Assembly (NCBI GenBank): GCA_028283655.1
Contig: JAPWKE010000003.1
Location: 3,286,001 to 3,350,000, forward strand
DNA: 64,000 bases
From: Acidobacteriaceae bacterium
GTDB lineage: Bacteria; Acidobacteriota; Terriglobia; Terriglobales; Acidobacteriaceae
Reading direction: 5' to 3'
Part shown: positions 32,276-42,211 of the stretch, in pieces
Position numbering within the stretch: the stretch's first letter is position 1
How the letters are laid out: each line of letters opens with the position of its first letter
Position numbers and translations under genes: made by a program
Notes under the pieces: generated by a model
The model's database searches: none
Seen by the model: only the letters and a program-made list of their open reading frames with translations
What the model was told of the DNA's origin: nothing

Positions 32276-35200
32276 TTAGGGCGTGACGATGAGGGTGAGG
32301 TGGGCGGATTGTGTGACGGCCTGGCCGCTGAGGTCGGTGGCGGTGCCGGTGATGACGACGTCGTAGGTTCCCGGCGGGGTGTGGTTCGGATAATGGCCGG
32401 AGCAGCCGCTCAGTGAGGCGATACCCACGAGGGCGACTGCGGAAAGAGCCAGGTGAGAGAAGATACGGCGACGACGGCGGAAGAAGATCGCCGCCGCGAG
32501 GAGTGAGCCTGCGGCGAGGAACGGTGCCGAGTCGCGGTCCGGGTGCGGGTTGTGGGCCGCGGTGTTCGATGCGTAGAAGTTCGCGATGGCGTCGGTTTCG
32601 AGGTTCAGCGAAGTGGTCGCGGTGCCGTTCTGCTGCACGCTGAGGGCGCTCTGCGCGAAGGTGCAGGTGAGCACGGCTGGCAACGGCGTGGCGCAGCCCA
32701 GGGTGATGGGGCCGGAGAACGCGCCAACCGAGGTGACGGTGACGTTGAGCGATTTATGGTGCTCGGTCTGGATGCTGATCGTCGTGGGGTCGGTTGTGAC
32801 GGTGAAGCTGGAGGGAAGGATCGTTACCGTGACGGGGGTGATCGCGGTGGTGAGCGCGTTGGAGTTGAGATCCGGCAGGTAGCTCGCCGAGATAGTGTGC
32901 GAGCCTACGGCGAGGTTGTTGAGGGGGATGCTGAGGGTCGCCGTGTTGGAGGTAAGCGAGGCGGCCGGGAGGTTTGCCGCGGCGAGGGTCGTACTACCTT
33001 CGGTGAGGACGATGGAACCCGAGGGCGAAGGGGTTCCGGTGAGGTCTGCGAGGGTGACGACGAAGTTCACCGTCTGGCCCTGGTAGGCGGTCGTCGCGGA
33101 AGCGAGGAGCGTCGCGCTGACGTCGTTGGCAATGACCTGCACCGTGGCGCCAGCCTGCGAGGAGGTATAGCTGGCTGTGGCGACGGCGGTAGCCGCGAGG
33201 GTGTACGGACCGGCGTTGAGCTGCAGCGTGAAGGTGGCGTCGCCGGAAGCGTTGGTCGTGGCGCTGAGGGTGGAGGAGCCGGTGCTGAGGGTGACGGTTC
33301 CACCAGAGACAGGCTGGCTGTTCGAGGTGAGATGCGCGACGGCGGTGAACGCCGTAAGTGCGCGCGGGGTGGAGTTGCTGACCGCGAGCGTGAGCGAGGA
33401 GGCTGAGGCCGAGATGGTTCCGCTGACGGGGGCGCAGGTGGAGCTGTTATAGACGGAGTCGCCGAGGTACTGGCAGGTGTAGCTGTGCGTGCCCGCAGTG
33501 AGAGCGGTGCTGGCGTAGGTGGCCGACGCGGTGGTACCGGTGGCCGTGCTGGCAGAGGCCGCGACGACGTTGCCGTCGACGAGGAACTGAATGTTGCCCG
33601 TGGGGGCAACGGTGGCCGTGGTGGTGGGCGTGACGGTGGCGAGGAAGCTGACGCTCTGGCCGTAGACCGAGGTGGTGGGCGTGACGGAGAGCGAGGCGGT
33701 CGTGCTCTTGAGGGCTGCGGGGTTCACGATTTGCGTGAGCACGCCGGTGGAACCGTTGAACGCTCCTGTAGGAACGAATCCCGCGGTGAGCGAATGGCTG
33801 CCGGCAGTAAAGTCAGTGACCGAGACAGAGGCAGAACCGGTGGAGTCGACCGCAGCACTGCCAAGAGATGCTGCTCCGTCAGTGAAGTAGACCGTGCCGG
33901 TGGGCGTGCTGCTTCCGGTAAGAGCGGCAACGGCTGCTGTAAGTTTGACGGTATCGCCGACGTTGGAAGGGTTCAGAGAGGAAGAGAGTTTGGTGGAGGT
34001 GTTTGTGGCGTTGGCGGCAGAGGCGAGGAGATACAGGTAAATCGAGCTGGCGGGGCCATTGTTTGTGTCGCCCGAGTAAGCGGCATAGAAAGTGTGCGTG
34101 CCGGAGGCGAAGCCTGTGACCGTGTAGCTGGCCGAGAGGGTACTGGCGAGGAAGGTCACGGGTACAGTGGCAAGCGCTGTTCCATCTTCGTAGAAGGTGA
34201 TGGTGCCGGTGGGGGTTCCGGGCAAGGAGCTAGAGGTAGCAGACAAAATGACAGAGCCACCGATGGTGGGATTCCAGGTCGACGGCGTAAGCGTAAGCGT
34301 CGTGTAGTTCTTGGAAGGAGTCGCCGTGGAGGCAAACTCATAGGCTCCCATATCGATATTGGCGTAGCCCTTCCCTGTGGCATCGACGTAACGGGGGTTA
34401 CCGACAAAATCTGTGGTGAGAGCGTAGGTCTCCGAGTTGTTGCCGCTATCGATGATGGGCGAACCGGACTGCACGTTGAGCTTGGCGGTAGCCGCGCTTA
34501 GCAAAGTAGAGGAAGCGTCGACAAAGAGAGGATCAGCCGAGATGTTTCCGAATGTTCCGGTGGGGCTGGAGCATGCACCACCGATGGGCTTGTTGGTGCT
34601 GGAGGTGACGGAGTAAATATCGTTGTGATCGATCACCAGCGGCGTTACTGTCTGGCTCGAGTAAGAGGTGCCGCAGTTGACCGCATACTGTCCGTTCGAA
34701 TTACCGACGACGACATTGTTCACCAGCTGGTACTGCGCCAGATTGCCGCCGATATAGATGTCCGAGCCTGCGTTACTGCTGGTCGCGGTGTTGTACGCAA
34801 TGGTGTTGTTGGAGATGACGCCCTGTGGCGCTCCAACGGTCGAACCAGGAACGACGAGATCGAGTCCACCGGAAAGACCGGTGTTGCCGTAGATGACGTT
34901 GTTATTGATCGACATTTTCAAAATATTGGCGGTATAGATTGCGCCACCATATCCGCCGGAAACATTGTTTGCGACGAGATTGGTGTCAACGACAAAATAG
35001 GAGAGGTTGGTTGCATTGATGCCGGCGCCGCCACCTTTGTCTCCGCTGTACTGCAAAGATTTGGTGTTGGAGGTGAGGGTGTTGCCGAGGATGTCCGCCC
35101 CCGCAGTGCTGGTGTTGCCAACGAGCACGATGGCGCTGCCGGTGCCTTCCTCACTGGCACAGCCAGAGGAGAGTGTGCCGGTGATGCTGCTGTTGTAAAG

Positions 35201-35653
35201 CGAGACGAAGTTCGTCGACGCATATAACCCGGCGCAGTAGGCACCCGTAATTTTGAGGTTGCGAAGCGTAGCCTGCGGGGAGGAAAGATAGATGGCGCCA
35301 TGGGGTCCACCGGTCGTCGCGGGAAGGCCTCCTCCCTGAATGCTGAAACCGTCCACGATCACGTTTGCGGAAGTGCCCGTAAGGCTGATAGCAGGACCGC
35401 TGCCAGATGGCTTGATGATGACCGCAGCCCCGTTCGGATCGGCCATCAAAGTAATCGCCTTGCTCGCCACGGAGACATGCTCTGCGTAGGTGCCCGCCGT
35501 AACGTATACGGTGTCGCCATCACTGGCAGCGTTGACCGCAGCCTGGATCGTTGGGTAGGAGGCCGGCACGTTGAGAAGGTTCTGGGCCGCAGCGGGGAGT
35601 GCGGAGAACAGAAAAGCTGCAGGAAGCAGTGTGCGGAGAAAAATATTTTTCAT
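32276..35653 (-). CDS. Giant secreted parallel beta-helix and Ig-like repeat protein
   Basis: 1125 residues from the ATG at 35653 (MKNIFLRTLLPAAFLFSALPAAAQ, signal peptide). The ORF extends 52 codons upstream without a signal. Residues about 25-430 form a right-handed beta-helix, with YPTIQAAVNAASDGDTVYV and GTYAEH at the start and PIIDSGNN and DMGAYEF near its end. Five or six bacterial Ig-like modules follow (VILSATSSSLPGTPTGTITF, TPTGTVYFTDG, and similar). Near the C-terminus a hydrophobic stretch with FFRRRRRIF is followed by LVGIASLSGC. Such proteins sit on the cell surface and bind or process polysaccharides. No catalytic residues were identified. Confidence 0.8.
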   Translation of the reverse strand: MKNIFLRTLLPAAFLFSALPAAAQNLLNVPASYPTIQAAVNAASDGDTVYVTAGTYAEHVSVASKAITLMADPNGAAVIIKPSGSGPAISLTGTSANVIVDGFSIQGGGLPATTGGPHGAIYLSSPQATLRNLKITGAYCAGLYASTNFVSLYNSSITGTLSSGCASEEGTGSAIVLVGNTSTAGADILGNTLTSNTKSLQYSGDKGGGAGINATNLSYFVVDTNLVANNVSGGYGGAIYTANILKMSINNNVIYGNTGLSGGLDLVVPGSTVGAPQGVISNNTIAYNTATSSNAGSDIYIGGNLAQYQLVNNVVVGNSNGQYAVNCGTSYSSQTVTPLVIDHNDIYSVTSSTNKPIGGACSSPTGTFGNISADPLFVDASSTLLSAATAKLNVQSGSPIIDSGNNSETYALTTDFVGNPRYVDATGKGYANIDMGAYEFASTATPSKNYTTLTLTPSTWNPTIGGSVILSATSSSLPGTPTGTITFYEDGTALATVPVTFLASTLSASYTVTGFASGTHTFYAAYSGDTNNGPASSIYLYLLASAANATNTSTKLSSSLNPSNVGDTVKLTAAVAALTGSSTPTGTVYFTDGAASLGSAAVDSTGSASVSVTDFTAGSHSLTAGFVPTGAFNGSTGVLTQIVNPAALKSTTASLSVTPTTSVYGQSVSFLATVTPTTTATVAPTGNIQFLVDGNVVAASASTATGTTASATYASTALTAGTHSYTCQYLGDSVYNSSTCAPVSGTISASASSLTLAVSNSTPRALTAFTAVAHLTSNSQPVSGGTVTLSTGSSTLSATTNASGDATFTLQLNAGPYTLAATAVATASYTSSQAGATVQVIANDVSATLLASATTAYQGQTVNFVVTLADLTGTPSPSGSIVLTEGSTTLAAANLPAASLTSNTATLSIPLNNLAVGSHTISASYLPDLNSNALTTAITPVTVTILPSSFTVTTDPTTISIQTEHHKSLNVTVTSVGAFSGPITLGCATPLPAVLTCTFAQSALSVQQNGTATTSLNLETDAIANFYASNTAAHNPHPDRDSAPFLAAGSLLAAAIFFRRRRRIFSHLALSAVALVGIASLSGCSGHYPNHTPPGTYDVVITGTATDLSGQAVTQSAHLTLIVTP

Positions 35654-35946
35654 GGGCCTTCGCGACAAACAAGGGAGATACGTTCCAGCATACGCTGAAC
35701 GAGCGAATATCAGACCAATTAGGTCGAGCCGCGTCGTTGTTGACGATGTGAAATGCCGACCGATCCAGTAGACATTTCCAGACAGATCTCGGACTGATTT
35801 TGTCGCCACATATCGGACTCAATTAGTCGCGCAACCCCAGTGTTTACGCCGGTATCAGATGTGTTTAGAGTGAACGCAATGAGGAATGAGGGCTCCTCAA
35901 CTGCTTTAGAACACGACGTCATCTTGGTCTTAAAAGGAGAACGAAC
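35654..35946. other. Intergenic region between divergent genes
   Basis: Holds the promoters of the beta-helix protein (minus) and the small Cys-rich protein (plus). Overlapping short ORFs here look non-coding. No repeat or RNA gene recognised. Confidence 0.5.
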
Positions 35947-36156
35947 ATGCAGGCAGTTCATGATGGACAGTGCGGATTGTGTACACACTTTGGCGAACCC
36001 CACGCCAAGAGCGATGTTCTGGTGAGCATCATGTCAAACAAGAGTGCTTCTGAGACTCTCGTAGATGAGTGCGGACACCCGAAGCATGCGTCGCTTCACC
36101 TGAAGGTGACGCCGATTTCGGGTTGTGACGGCTTTATGGCCGTGGCCGCAGCGTAG
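35947..36156 (+). CDS. Small conserved Cys/His-rich protein
   Basis: 69 residues with a good AAAGGAG site before the ATG. The sequence reads MQAVHDGQCGLCTHFGEPHA, then LVDECGHPKHASLHLKVTPISGCDGF. Four Cys and several His suggest a metal-binding mini-domain (CxxC with later Cys-Gly-His). I recall near-identical short proteins in other Acidobacteriota; none has a known role. It is followed by its own terminator. Confidence 0.75.
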   Translation: MQAVHDGQCGLCTHFGEPHAKSDVLVSIMSNKSASETLVDECGHPKHASLHLKVTPISGCDGFMAVAAA

Positions 36157-36235
36157 CGTTTTCCCCGACGCCAGGTTCTTTCTGGGCATGTCGGTGTGGA
36201 TCCCACGGATCACTAACGGATTTCAAACAGACAAG

Positions 36236-36272
36236 AAAGGGTTCTTTCCAAAGCGCTTGGAAAGAGCCCTTT
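36236..36272 (+). terminator. Intrinsic terminator
   Basis: A 16-bp stem with one G-T pair, AAAGGGTTCTTTCCAA, loop AGCGC, followed by TTGTGCTGC. It ends the small Cys/His gene about 80 bp upstream. Confidence 0.8.
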
Positions 36273-36382
36273 TGTGCTGCTTTTTAGACTATGTGCGCTG
36301 GAGCTGATTCGCATTGCGGCTGAAGCGAAACGCATCCAACGCTATACCCGTCCGAAATGTGTGAGCTGACGGAGGCTGTGGA

Positions 36383-36565
36383 ATGACGCTTGTACGTATT
36401 TTGCTGGGCGTGATTCAGGCCATTGTTCGAGCGCTGGGCGGAGCGTTGCTAGCGTTGTTCTCCTCGGCAGCCACGATCGTGGCAGGACTGCTGGGTCTTG
36501 GCGTGCTAGTCTTTGCGCTGTTTAGCTTGCTGGGTGTGGGCTTTGCTCGCAGACGCGGAGGCTGA
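36383..36565 (+). CDS. Small membrane protein
   Basis: 60 residues from an ATG 7 bases after GGAGG. Nearly all hydrophobic (LLGVIQAIVRALGGALLALF, then AATIVAGLLGLGVLVFALF), probably two membrane helices, ending RRRGG. No family recognised. It sits just upstream of nadD on the same strand, 79 bp away. Confidence 0.55.
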   Translation: MTLVRILLGVIQAIVRALGGALLALFSSAATIVAGLLGLGVLVFALFSLLGVGFARRRGG

Positions 36566-36644
36566 TTCCCTGCTCTGTTTCTGCTTCCTGCAATAATTCG
36601 TGGGGCGTAAGCTGAAGGCGTAGAGGCGGAGGCTATTGGTTGCT

Positions 36645-37274
36645 ATGCGCGTAGGATTTTTCGGGGGCACGTTCGACCCTCCGCATAAGGGCCACCTGGC
36701 CGTGGCACGAGCAGCCGCAGATCGTTTTGCGCTGGACAAGGTGTTGATGGCTCCCGTTGGACTGCAGCCGCTGAAGCAGGAGCATGGGCCATCGGCGAGC
36801 TTTGAGGATCGGCTACAGATGGTGAGGCTGACCGCTGCGCACGATGTGCGGCTGGAGGCTTCGGATGTGGATGCTCCGCTCACAGGCCAGAAGCCGAATT
36901 ACACGCTGGATACGCTGACGCTCTTACACGCAATGCTTGGTGCCGAGACGCAATTGTTTGCGATCATCGGTGCGGATTCTTTCCGGCAGTTTGCACGTTG
37001 GCACAAGCCTTTACAGCTGCTTGAGAAAGCGGAGTGGATCGTGGCGGCACGGCCCGGGGAAGAATTCAGCAGCGGTTGGGGGGCTTTGGAAGCTGATTTC
37101 CCTGAAGCCGAGTTGGCTCCCGTGCGGCACAGAATCCACTTTCTGACTGAGCCTGACCAAGACATCAGCGCCACGCAGCTTCGTCATGAGTTGCAGAGAG
37201 GCGTCGTGAGCTCCGAGTGGTTGCTGCCGGAGGTGGCTGCGTATATCCGGGAACAGCAGCTTTACCGAGTCTAG
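36645..37274 (+). CDS. nadD: Nicotinate-nucleotide adenylyltransferase
   Basis: 209 residues from ATG 36645; a TTG three codons earlier is too close to the GGAGG site. The nucleotidyltransferase motif GGTFDPPHKGHL and the later ISATQLR signature identify NadD, which makes deamido-NAD from nicotinate mononucleotide and ATP. It heads the common nadD-rsfS-rlmH operon, with 66 bp to rsfS. Confidence 0.95.
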   Translation: MRVGFFGGTFDPPHKGHLAVARAAADRFALDKVLMAPVGLQPLKQEHGPSASFEDRLQMVRLTAAHDVRLEASDVDAPLTGQKPNYTLDTLTLLHAMLGAETQLFAIIGADSFRQFARWHKPLQLLEKAEWIVAARPGEEFSSGWGALEADFPEAELAPVRHRIHFLTEPDQDISATQLRHELQRGVVSSEWLLPEVAAYIREQQLYRV

Positions 37275-37340
37275 ATGGTTGTTATCGCAGGATTTTGCAG
37301 CCAAATGCGCTAGGATGGGAAGGTTTAGAGGAGATTATTG

Positions 37341-37841
37341 ATGGCCAGCGAATTGACGAATCGAATGCTTGCCGCAGCGGCTGCGGCGTGTGAAGACAAG
37401 AAAGCAGAGGACATTCGTATCCTCGCGCTGGATCCGACGGAGAGCGGACTTACGGATTATTTTTTGATCTGCAACGGCACAAACGAACGCCAGAATATTG
37501 CGATCGCCGACGAGATTGAACTGCGCTTGAAGCGCGAGTTCGGAGAGTACGCCAAGTCTGTCGAAGGCCGCCGCCAGGCAGAGTGGGTCCTGTTGGATTA
37601 TGTCGACTTCATCGTCCACATCTTCTCGGAAGAAAAACGCGCGTTCTATGGCCTGGAGCGTCTGCGAAAGACTGCGACGTCGTTGAGCGTGAATGAATTA
37701 AATGCGGAGCTAAAGGAACAGATTACGGCGACGCGTAAGAAGGCTACGCCTGCCAAGAAGACCGTAGCGAAGAAAGTTGCTGCGAAGAAGACCGCAAGTA
37801 AGAAGGCTCCAGCAAAGAAAATAGTCCCGAAGAAGAAATAA
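37341..37841 (+). CDS. rsfS: Ribosomal silencing factor RsfS with Lys/Ala-rich tail
   Basis: 166 residues from the ATG at 37341 after GAGGAG. The core has DPTESGLTDYFLICNGTNERQ, EGRRQAEWVLLDYVDFIVHIF and RAFYGLERL, all typical of RsfS, which blocks joining of the ribosomal subunits under starvation by binding uL14. The last 37 or so residues are a repeating KKATPAKKTVAKKVAAKK-type tail, like histone H1 tails. The usual family ends near residue 125, so the tail is an extra. It ends 3 bp before rlmH. Confidence 0.92.
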   Translation: MASELTNRMLAAAAAACEDKKAEDIRILALDPTESGLTDYFLICNGTNERQNIAIADEIELRLKREFGEYAKSVEGRRQAEWVLLDYVDFIVHIFSEEKRAFYGLERLRKTATSLSVNELNAELKEQITATRKKATPAKKTVAKKVAAKKTASKKAPAKKIVPKKK

Positions 37842-37844
37842 CTT

Positions 37845-38291
37845 ATGCGAATTCTTTTGTCTTATGTGGGAGATCGTCCAAAAGAAAAAGCAATTCGGGA
37901 ATTATTTGATCTCTATTTAAAACGAGCTACACGATATCTTGATGTAACAGAAAAGAGCTTCTCGTCCACCGAGAAGCTGCTTTCTTTTGTGGAAACGCAG
38001 CGAGCCGCCAACTCATTGCGCTGCATCTTCTGTGATCCAAGAGGAAAGCTGGTTTCCTCGGAAGATATAGCAGAGGTGGTGGAGAAAGCCGCACTAAGCG
38101 GAGTAAAGCAATTGCTCGTTGCAATTGGTCCAGCTAATGGGTGGACGGAACAACAGAGAGTGCTTGCTGATCAGCTCATATCCCTGGGAAGGATTACATT
38201 ACCCCATGAGCTTTGCTTGCTTATTTTAATGGAGCAGGTATACCGAGCTTTAACTATTCGAGCTGGCCACCCATACCACTCGGGACACTAG
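37845..38291 (+). CDS. rlmH: 23S rRNA pseudouridine(1915) N3-methyltransferase RlmH
   Basis: 148 residues, standard length. The SPOUT knot is visible: CIFCDPRGKLVSSEDIA, LLVAIGPANGWTE, LPHELCLLILMEQVYRALTI, and the C-terminal HPYHSGH. It methylates pseudouridine 1915 in helix 69 of the large ribosomal RNA. It follows rsfS by 3 bp, so translation is coupled. Codon use is noticeably more AT-rich than in nadD and rsfS. Confidence 0.95.
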   Translation: MRILLSYVGDRPKEKAIRELFDLYLKRATRYLDVTEKSFSSTEKLLSFVETQRAANSLRCIFCDPRGKLVSSEDIAEVVEKAALSGVKQLLVAIGPANGWTEQQRVLADQLISLGRITLPHELCLLILMEQVYRALTIRAGHPYHSGH

Positions 38292-38321
38292 GTAGTATTT
38301 TTACTTTATTTGACCAACATA

Positions 38322-38356
38322 AAAGAGGACGGTGTTATAGCGACACCGTCCTCTTT
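38322..38356. terminator. Bidirectional hairpin terminator
   Basis: Perfect 14-bp stem AAAGAGGACGGTGT, loop TATAGCG, between rlmH (plus) and a TonB receptor (minus). T-runs occur on both strands. Confidence 0.85.
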
Positions 38357-38373
38357 AGTTATCCACTTGCAAG

Positions 38374-41300
38374 TTAGAAGGTAAAGCGAGCTCCAATGCG
38401 GATGTAGCGTGAGCTACCCGAGTTGTAGCGCGTGTCTTGGAAGCTGACGTCGTCAATTTCCGGATCTGGTGTTCCTAGATATTGACGATTGAGAACATTG
38501 CGACCTTCCATGGAGAGCTGGAAGCGATAGTTATCCCTAACTCGGAAATTCTTGTATATGGCTGCATCAAGGTTATTCCAAGTGTTGGCGCGTAGGGTAT
38601 TACGCTTGACAGGCGAGAATGCTTGGCCTCGCGCATTTGCTTCGCGGGTGTTTGCATAAATCCAGTGGTAGCTATTGGAATTTACAGGAGTCCCGCCTGA
38701 AGCAGCCGAACCGTTATTAAGGTAATCCTGCATCTCATAGTAATTTCCATCAATATCTCGGATAGCAACAGATCCAATAGGAGCCTTCGGATTGCCCAGG
38801 AATGGGCGAGCCGAGCTAATGCCGCTGTTGAAGCCATAGTCAAACGACTGATCCGTGTACTGTTGGTAAGAATATCCCGTACCGTAGGCTGTATCGCTGT
38901 AGAGGTAACCATATGCGTAGTTAAAGGGAGTAACAGTATTACCACTGTCGTAGGTGTAGAGACCGGTAACCTGGAAGCCACCAAGCAATTGACCGATAAG
39001 AGTGTCTTGCTTCTTGTAGAACGGAAGATTATATACAAACGAAGCGGAAACTACACTAGGAACATCAATTCCGCTGCGAGCATATTCTCCATAACTGGAG
39101 TTCAGTGGATTCTGTGCGAATGCATTCGTACCACCACCACCAATCGAAGAGAAGACTTCGGAAGCCGTATCAAATGTAGCTGATAGGGAGTAAGAAAGTG
39201 TTGTTGTCAAACCATGCCACTCACGGCTGCTCATCTTGAACTGAGCTGCGTTATAGTTAGAACCCGCAGTGTTATTACGTGAGCGAACGAGATTGCGGCT
39301 GCAGTCCGGACGATTGGTAACAACAGTACCCGCCGTAGAGCAAGCAGTATAAGCAACCTGCGATGGAAAAGCAGAGGCGGCAGCAGAAAGATTGGGGTTT
39401 GCGTTTAGCGATTGGAAAAGCTTTACACCATGATTACCGACATAGCGTGCTTCGAACACAAGCCTTGAGGTCGGGCTATATTCAACAATAAGGTTCCAGC
39501 TCTCCGTGTACGGATTTTGAAAATTATTACCAACGGTAGTCTGGCTAAAAGTACCAGGATTAGGCTTTGTCGAACCCGTTACAACAGGAAGATTCTGTGC
39601 ACGGAAGCCATTGGCAACAGCCCCAGAGTTCAAGCAGGTCGATCCGCAGGAATTGTTGGTGCTGAGCAGAACCACTGGCGAACCCGAAGCTGCGTTCAGG
39701 AACATATTGTAGAACTCAGGATCATAATTGATCGCGAATCCGCCCTTGATAACAGTTCGTCCACCCAGTGCATCAGGATGATAAGCAAAGCCGAGACGAG
39801 GCTGGAAATTCTTATAGTTCTGTGGAACTGAAGGGAAAGTACGTGCGGCAAGCGAGTAGGCACTGTTCCAGATGGCCGTAGAGGGATTCGATTCGCGAGC
39901 TACAGTCTGGTTATGGAGCAGGTTGATTGCTTGACCAAAGAACTCCCAACGGAGACCAAGGTTCAATGTCAAGTTAGGCGTTACCTTCCAGTCATCCTGA
40001 AAGTAGGCGGCAGCGTCCGGCTCAGTAAAGTGAATGTTTACATCACCGTTTGCCAAGCTATATGTACCAGTCTGGTTTAGGAAATTGCTTAGACCCGCCG
40101 AAGGTACAGAGCCGCTGGAGGTGCCTGTAAAGCTAGCAGAACCAATGTATGTAGGAAGGAAGACGTTGGGAGAGTTTTGATAATCAAACTCACCACCAAA
40201 GGTGATGTTATGACGCCCCTTGGTCCAAGTAGCATTGTCCTGAATCTGTGTGACCTTTACAACACGTCCCTGCGGAAAGCTGCTGCTGTAGGTGCCAAAT
40301 CCACCGAAGGTATCCGAAGCTGCTGCCGTAAAGCTACCAAGTGAGCCGAGCGATGCATTGCCACCAATCGCAACAGGCGTAGGACAGGCACCTGGGTTCG
40401 TAATCGTGCAGTTAGGATTACCGCCGCCCTGGAAAGCTACCGTTGTTTGCTGGAAGCTGTAACGTAGCTGGTTCACCCAGTTTTGGTTAAAAGTATGCGT
40501 TATATCTGCGCCAATTGAGTGCGAGGTGCTAGGAACGTCATACCAGCGACCAAGCGCCGTAGTGCTACCCGTACCGAGCGCGTTTTCGTAGGGATCATCC
40601 TGATAGATGTACCGAAGAAATACGCGATCCTTCGACGTCGCCTGCCAGTCAAGTCGCCCCATAATCTCTTCATCGTTCGACTGGGAAGGTACGTTACGTT
40701 GAACTCCGGCAACTTCAACAGTGTGCTGAATGCCATCAGGTCCCGTAAATACAGCGTTTTGGGTATTAGAGGCAATCGGATGCGGATTACCCGCAGTAAC
40801 TGAGTACGGACCGTTTGCGATTAATGCTTGAACGGCAGCATTAGTCGGATAATACGATTGGAGTTGCTGAAGTCCCGTAGGGGTCGGGGTGAGAACAGCG
40901 CCGGTGGCACTGTTGGTTGTGTAGCTGGGAGCTGCGCCCTCATGGTAGCGATCAAACAGTACTCCCGTTGAGAAGAAAAGCTTATCCTTCCAGAGCGGAC
41001 CGCTCAGAGCACCACCAAAGCGGTTCTCAACATACCGAGGCAGACTAGGTGCGACGCAGGTGCTTGGGTCCTGACCTGCTGCGCAATACCCAAGAAAAGA
41101 GCTTTTCGAGCCCTGGTTGAAGGACTGAAAAAGGTTCGACTCATAGTACTCAAAAAGGGCACCGTGGAATTTATTGGTCCCCTGACGCGTCAGATAGTTG
41201 ACGACTGAACCAGTGTTGCGGCCATACTGCGCAGAGAAGGTGTTTGTGATGATCTGAACGCCTTCTAGCGCATCTTGGTTGCCAAAAAACACTTGGGGGC

Positions 41301-41922
41301 CAGACACCGAATTATCGTTGTTTGACTGACCATCAATTTCAAAATTGTTTGAACGACCACGCTGTCCCTGCGAAGAGAAGCCAGCGCCGTTCGTGTTGGC
41401 AAAGTTACCGTCGTGCGTCTGCACGACACCAGGCTCCAACAAGGCCAGCTTATCGAAACCGCCGGCGAGCGGAAGGTTTGCAATCTGATTGATGGTAAAC
41501 GTCTCTGAAACCTGAGACTGGGTTACGTCCAACAACGGAGTGGCATCACCAACCTCTACTTGCGTAGAACTGGAGCCAACGGCAAGACTCACTTTGCCGA
41601 GATCTGAACGGCTCACAGTAACAAAAATTGGGGAAATAATTTTCGTTGCAAAGCCCGCTTCCAATACCGTCACCGAGTAGCGACCAGTGGGAAGTGCGAG
41701 AAAGTCAAAGGCTCCATCAGACTTGCTTGAGTGAGTAAAGCTAATGCCCGTGTCAAGGTTATTCACGGTAACGGTCGCATTAGGAATCAGTGAGCCGGTA
41801 GAATCCACCAGCGTTCCCGAAATGCTACCAGTGGTAATACCCTGGGCTACGAGAGAGTTGCCGCCCATTAGGCCGCCGACCAGAAGAGCCGCCACAGCCA
41901 GTTTTGTTGTCAGTCGATTCAA
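38374..41922 (-). CDS. Oar-like TonB-dependent receptor, second copy
   Basis: 1182 residues from ATG 41922 (MNRLTTKLAVAALLVGGL signal peptide). Then a carboxypeptidase regulatory-like domain (GSISGTLVDSTGSLIPNATVTV), a plug with GQRGRSNNFEIDGQSNNDNS, and an outer-membrane barrel ending RYIRIGARFTF. It shares the plan of the receptor at 28633-31953 but is only distantly similar. Codon use is more AT-rich than the core genes nearby. The ligand is unknown; likely a plant or microbial polymer. Confidence 0.9.
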   Translation of the reverse strand: MNRLTTKLAVAALLVGGLMGGNSLVAQGITTGSISGTLVDSTGSLIPNATVTVNNLDTGISFTHSSKSDGAFDFLALPTGRYSVTVLEAGFATKIISPIFVTVSRSDLGKVSLAVGSSSTQVEVGDATPLLDVTQSQVSETFTINQIANLPLAGGFDKLALLEPGVVQTHDGNFANTNGAGFSSQGQRGRSNNFEIDGQSNNDNSVSGPQVFFGNQDALEGVQIITNTFSAQYGRNTGSVVNYLTRQGTNKFHGALFEYYESNLFQSFNQGSKSSFLGYCAAGQDPSTCVAPSLPRYVENRFGGALSGPLWKDKLFFSTGVLFDRYHEGAAPSYTTNSATGAVLTPTPTGLQQLQSYYPTNAAVQALIANGPYSVTAGNPHPIASNTQNAVFTGPDGIQHTVEVAGVQRNVPSQSNDEEIMGRLDWQATSKDRVFLRYIYQDDPYENALGTGSTTALGRWYDVPSTSHSIGADITHTFNQNWVNQLRYSFQQTTVAFQGGGNPNCTITNPGACPTPVAIGGNASLGSLGSFTAAASDTFGGFGTYSSSFPQGRVVKVTQIQDNATWTKGRHNITFGGEFDYQNSPNVFLPTYIGSASFTGTSSGSVPSAGLSNFLNQTGTYSLANGDVNIHFTEPDAAAYFQDDWKVTPNLTLNLGLRWEFFGQAINLLHNQTVARESNPSTAIWNSAYSLAARTFPSVPQNYKNFQPRLGFAYHPDALGGRTVIKGGFAINYDPEFYNMFLNAASGSPVVLLSTNNSCGSTCLNSGAVANGFRAQNLPVVTGSTKPNPGTFSQTTVGNNFQNPYTESWNLIVEYSPTSRLVFEARYVGNHGVKLFQSLNANPNLSAAASAFPSQVAYTACSTAGTVVTNRPDCSRNLVRSRNNTAGSNYNAAQFKMSSREWHGLTTTLSYSLSATFDTASEVFSSIGGGGTNAFAQNPLNSSYGEYARSGIDVPSVVSASFVYNLPFYKKQDTLIGQLLGGFQVTGLYTYDSGNTVTPFNYAYGYLYSDTAYGTGYSYQQYTDQSFDYGFNSGISSARPFLGNPKAPIGSVAIRDIDGNYYEMQDYLNNGSAASGGTPVNSNSYHWIYANTREANARGQAFSPVKRNTLRANTWNNLDAAIYKNFRVRDNYRFQLSMEGRNVLNRQYLGTPDPEIDDVSFQDTRYNSGSSRYIRIGARFTF

Positions 41923-42211
41923 GTTATTTGTCTCCAGACTGTTCAGTAATCAGTAAACACAAGTCAATGTGAAAGGGCGCAAGGGGAGTTTGCGGCTAGC
42001 ACAAAAGAAAGAAAGCTTTGATGCATTCCATACATGCAATCCTCATGCCAAACTCATTTTGCATCATATTGTATTGCTTTATAAGGAAATCAAGCACACC
42101 TTACACACTCAGATAGCGGGATACATTTTCAATTTTTGATAAATCGTCGCTTGTCGATATGAAAATGTGTAACGCTATGGAAATAATGATGAAAACGGAG
42201 CGGATAGAGTC
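41923..42211. other. AT-rich divergent promoter region
   Basis: About 290 bp between the divergent TonB receptor and cobO. AT-rich blocks fit promoters for both. No gene, riboswitch or repeat was recognised, and no B12 box was seen before cobO. Confidence 0.45.

Noticed and set aside
33485-34501. 338-codon ORF antisense to the Ig-repeat protein
   Set aside because: Arg/Gly-rich shadow of a repetitive gene.
36125-36307. 60-codon ORF after the Cys/His-rich gene
   Set aside because: It reads through the terminator hairpin at 36236-36272 and has no ribosome site.
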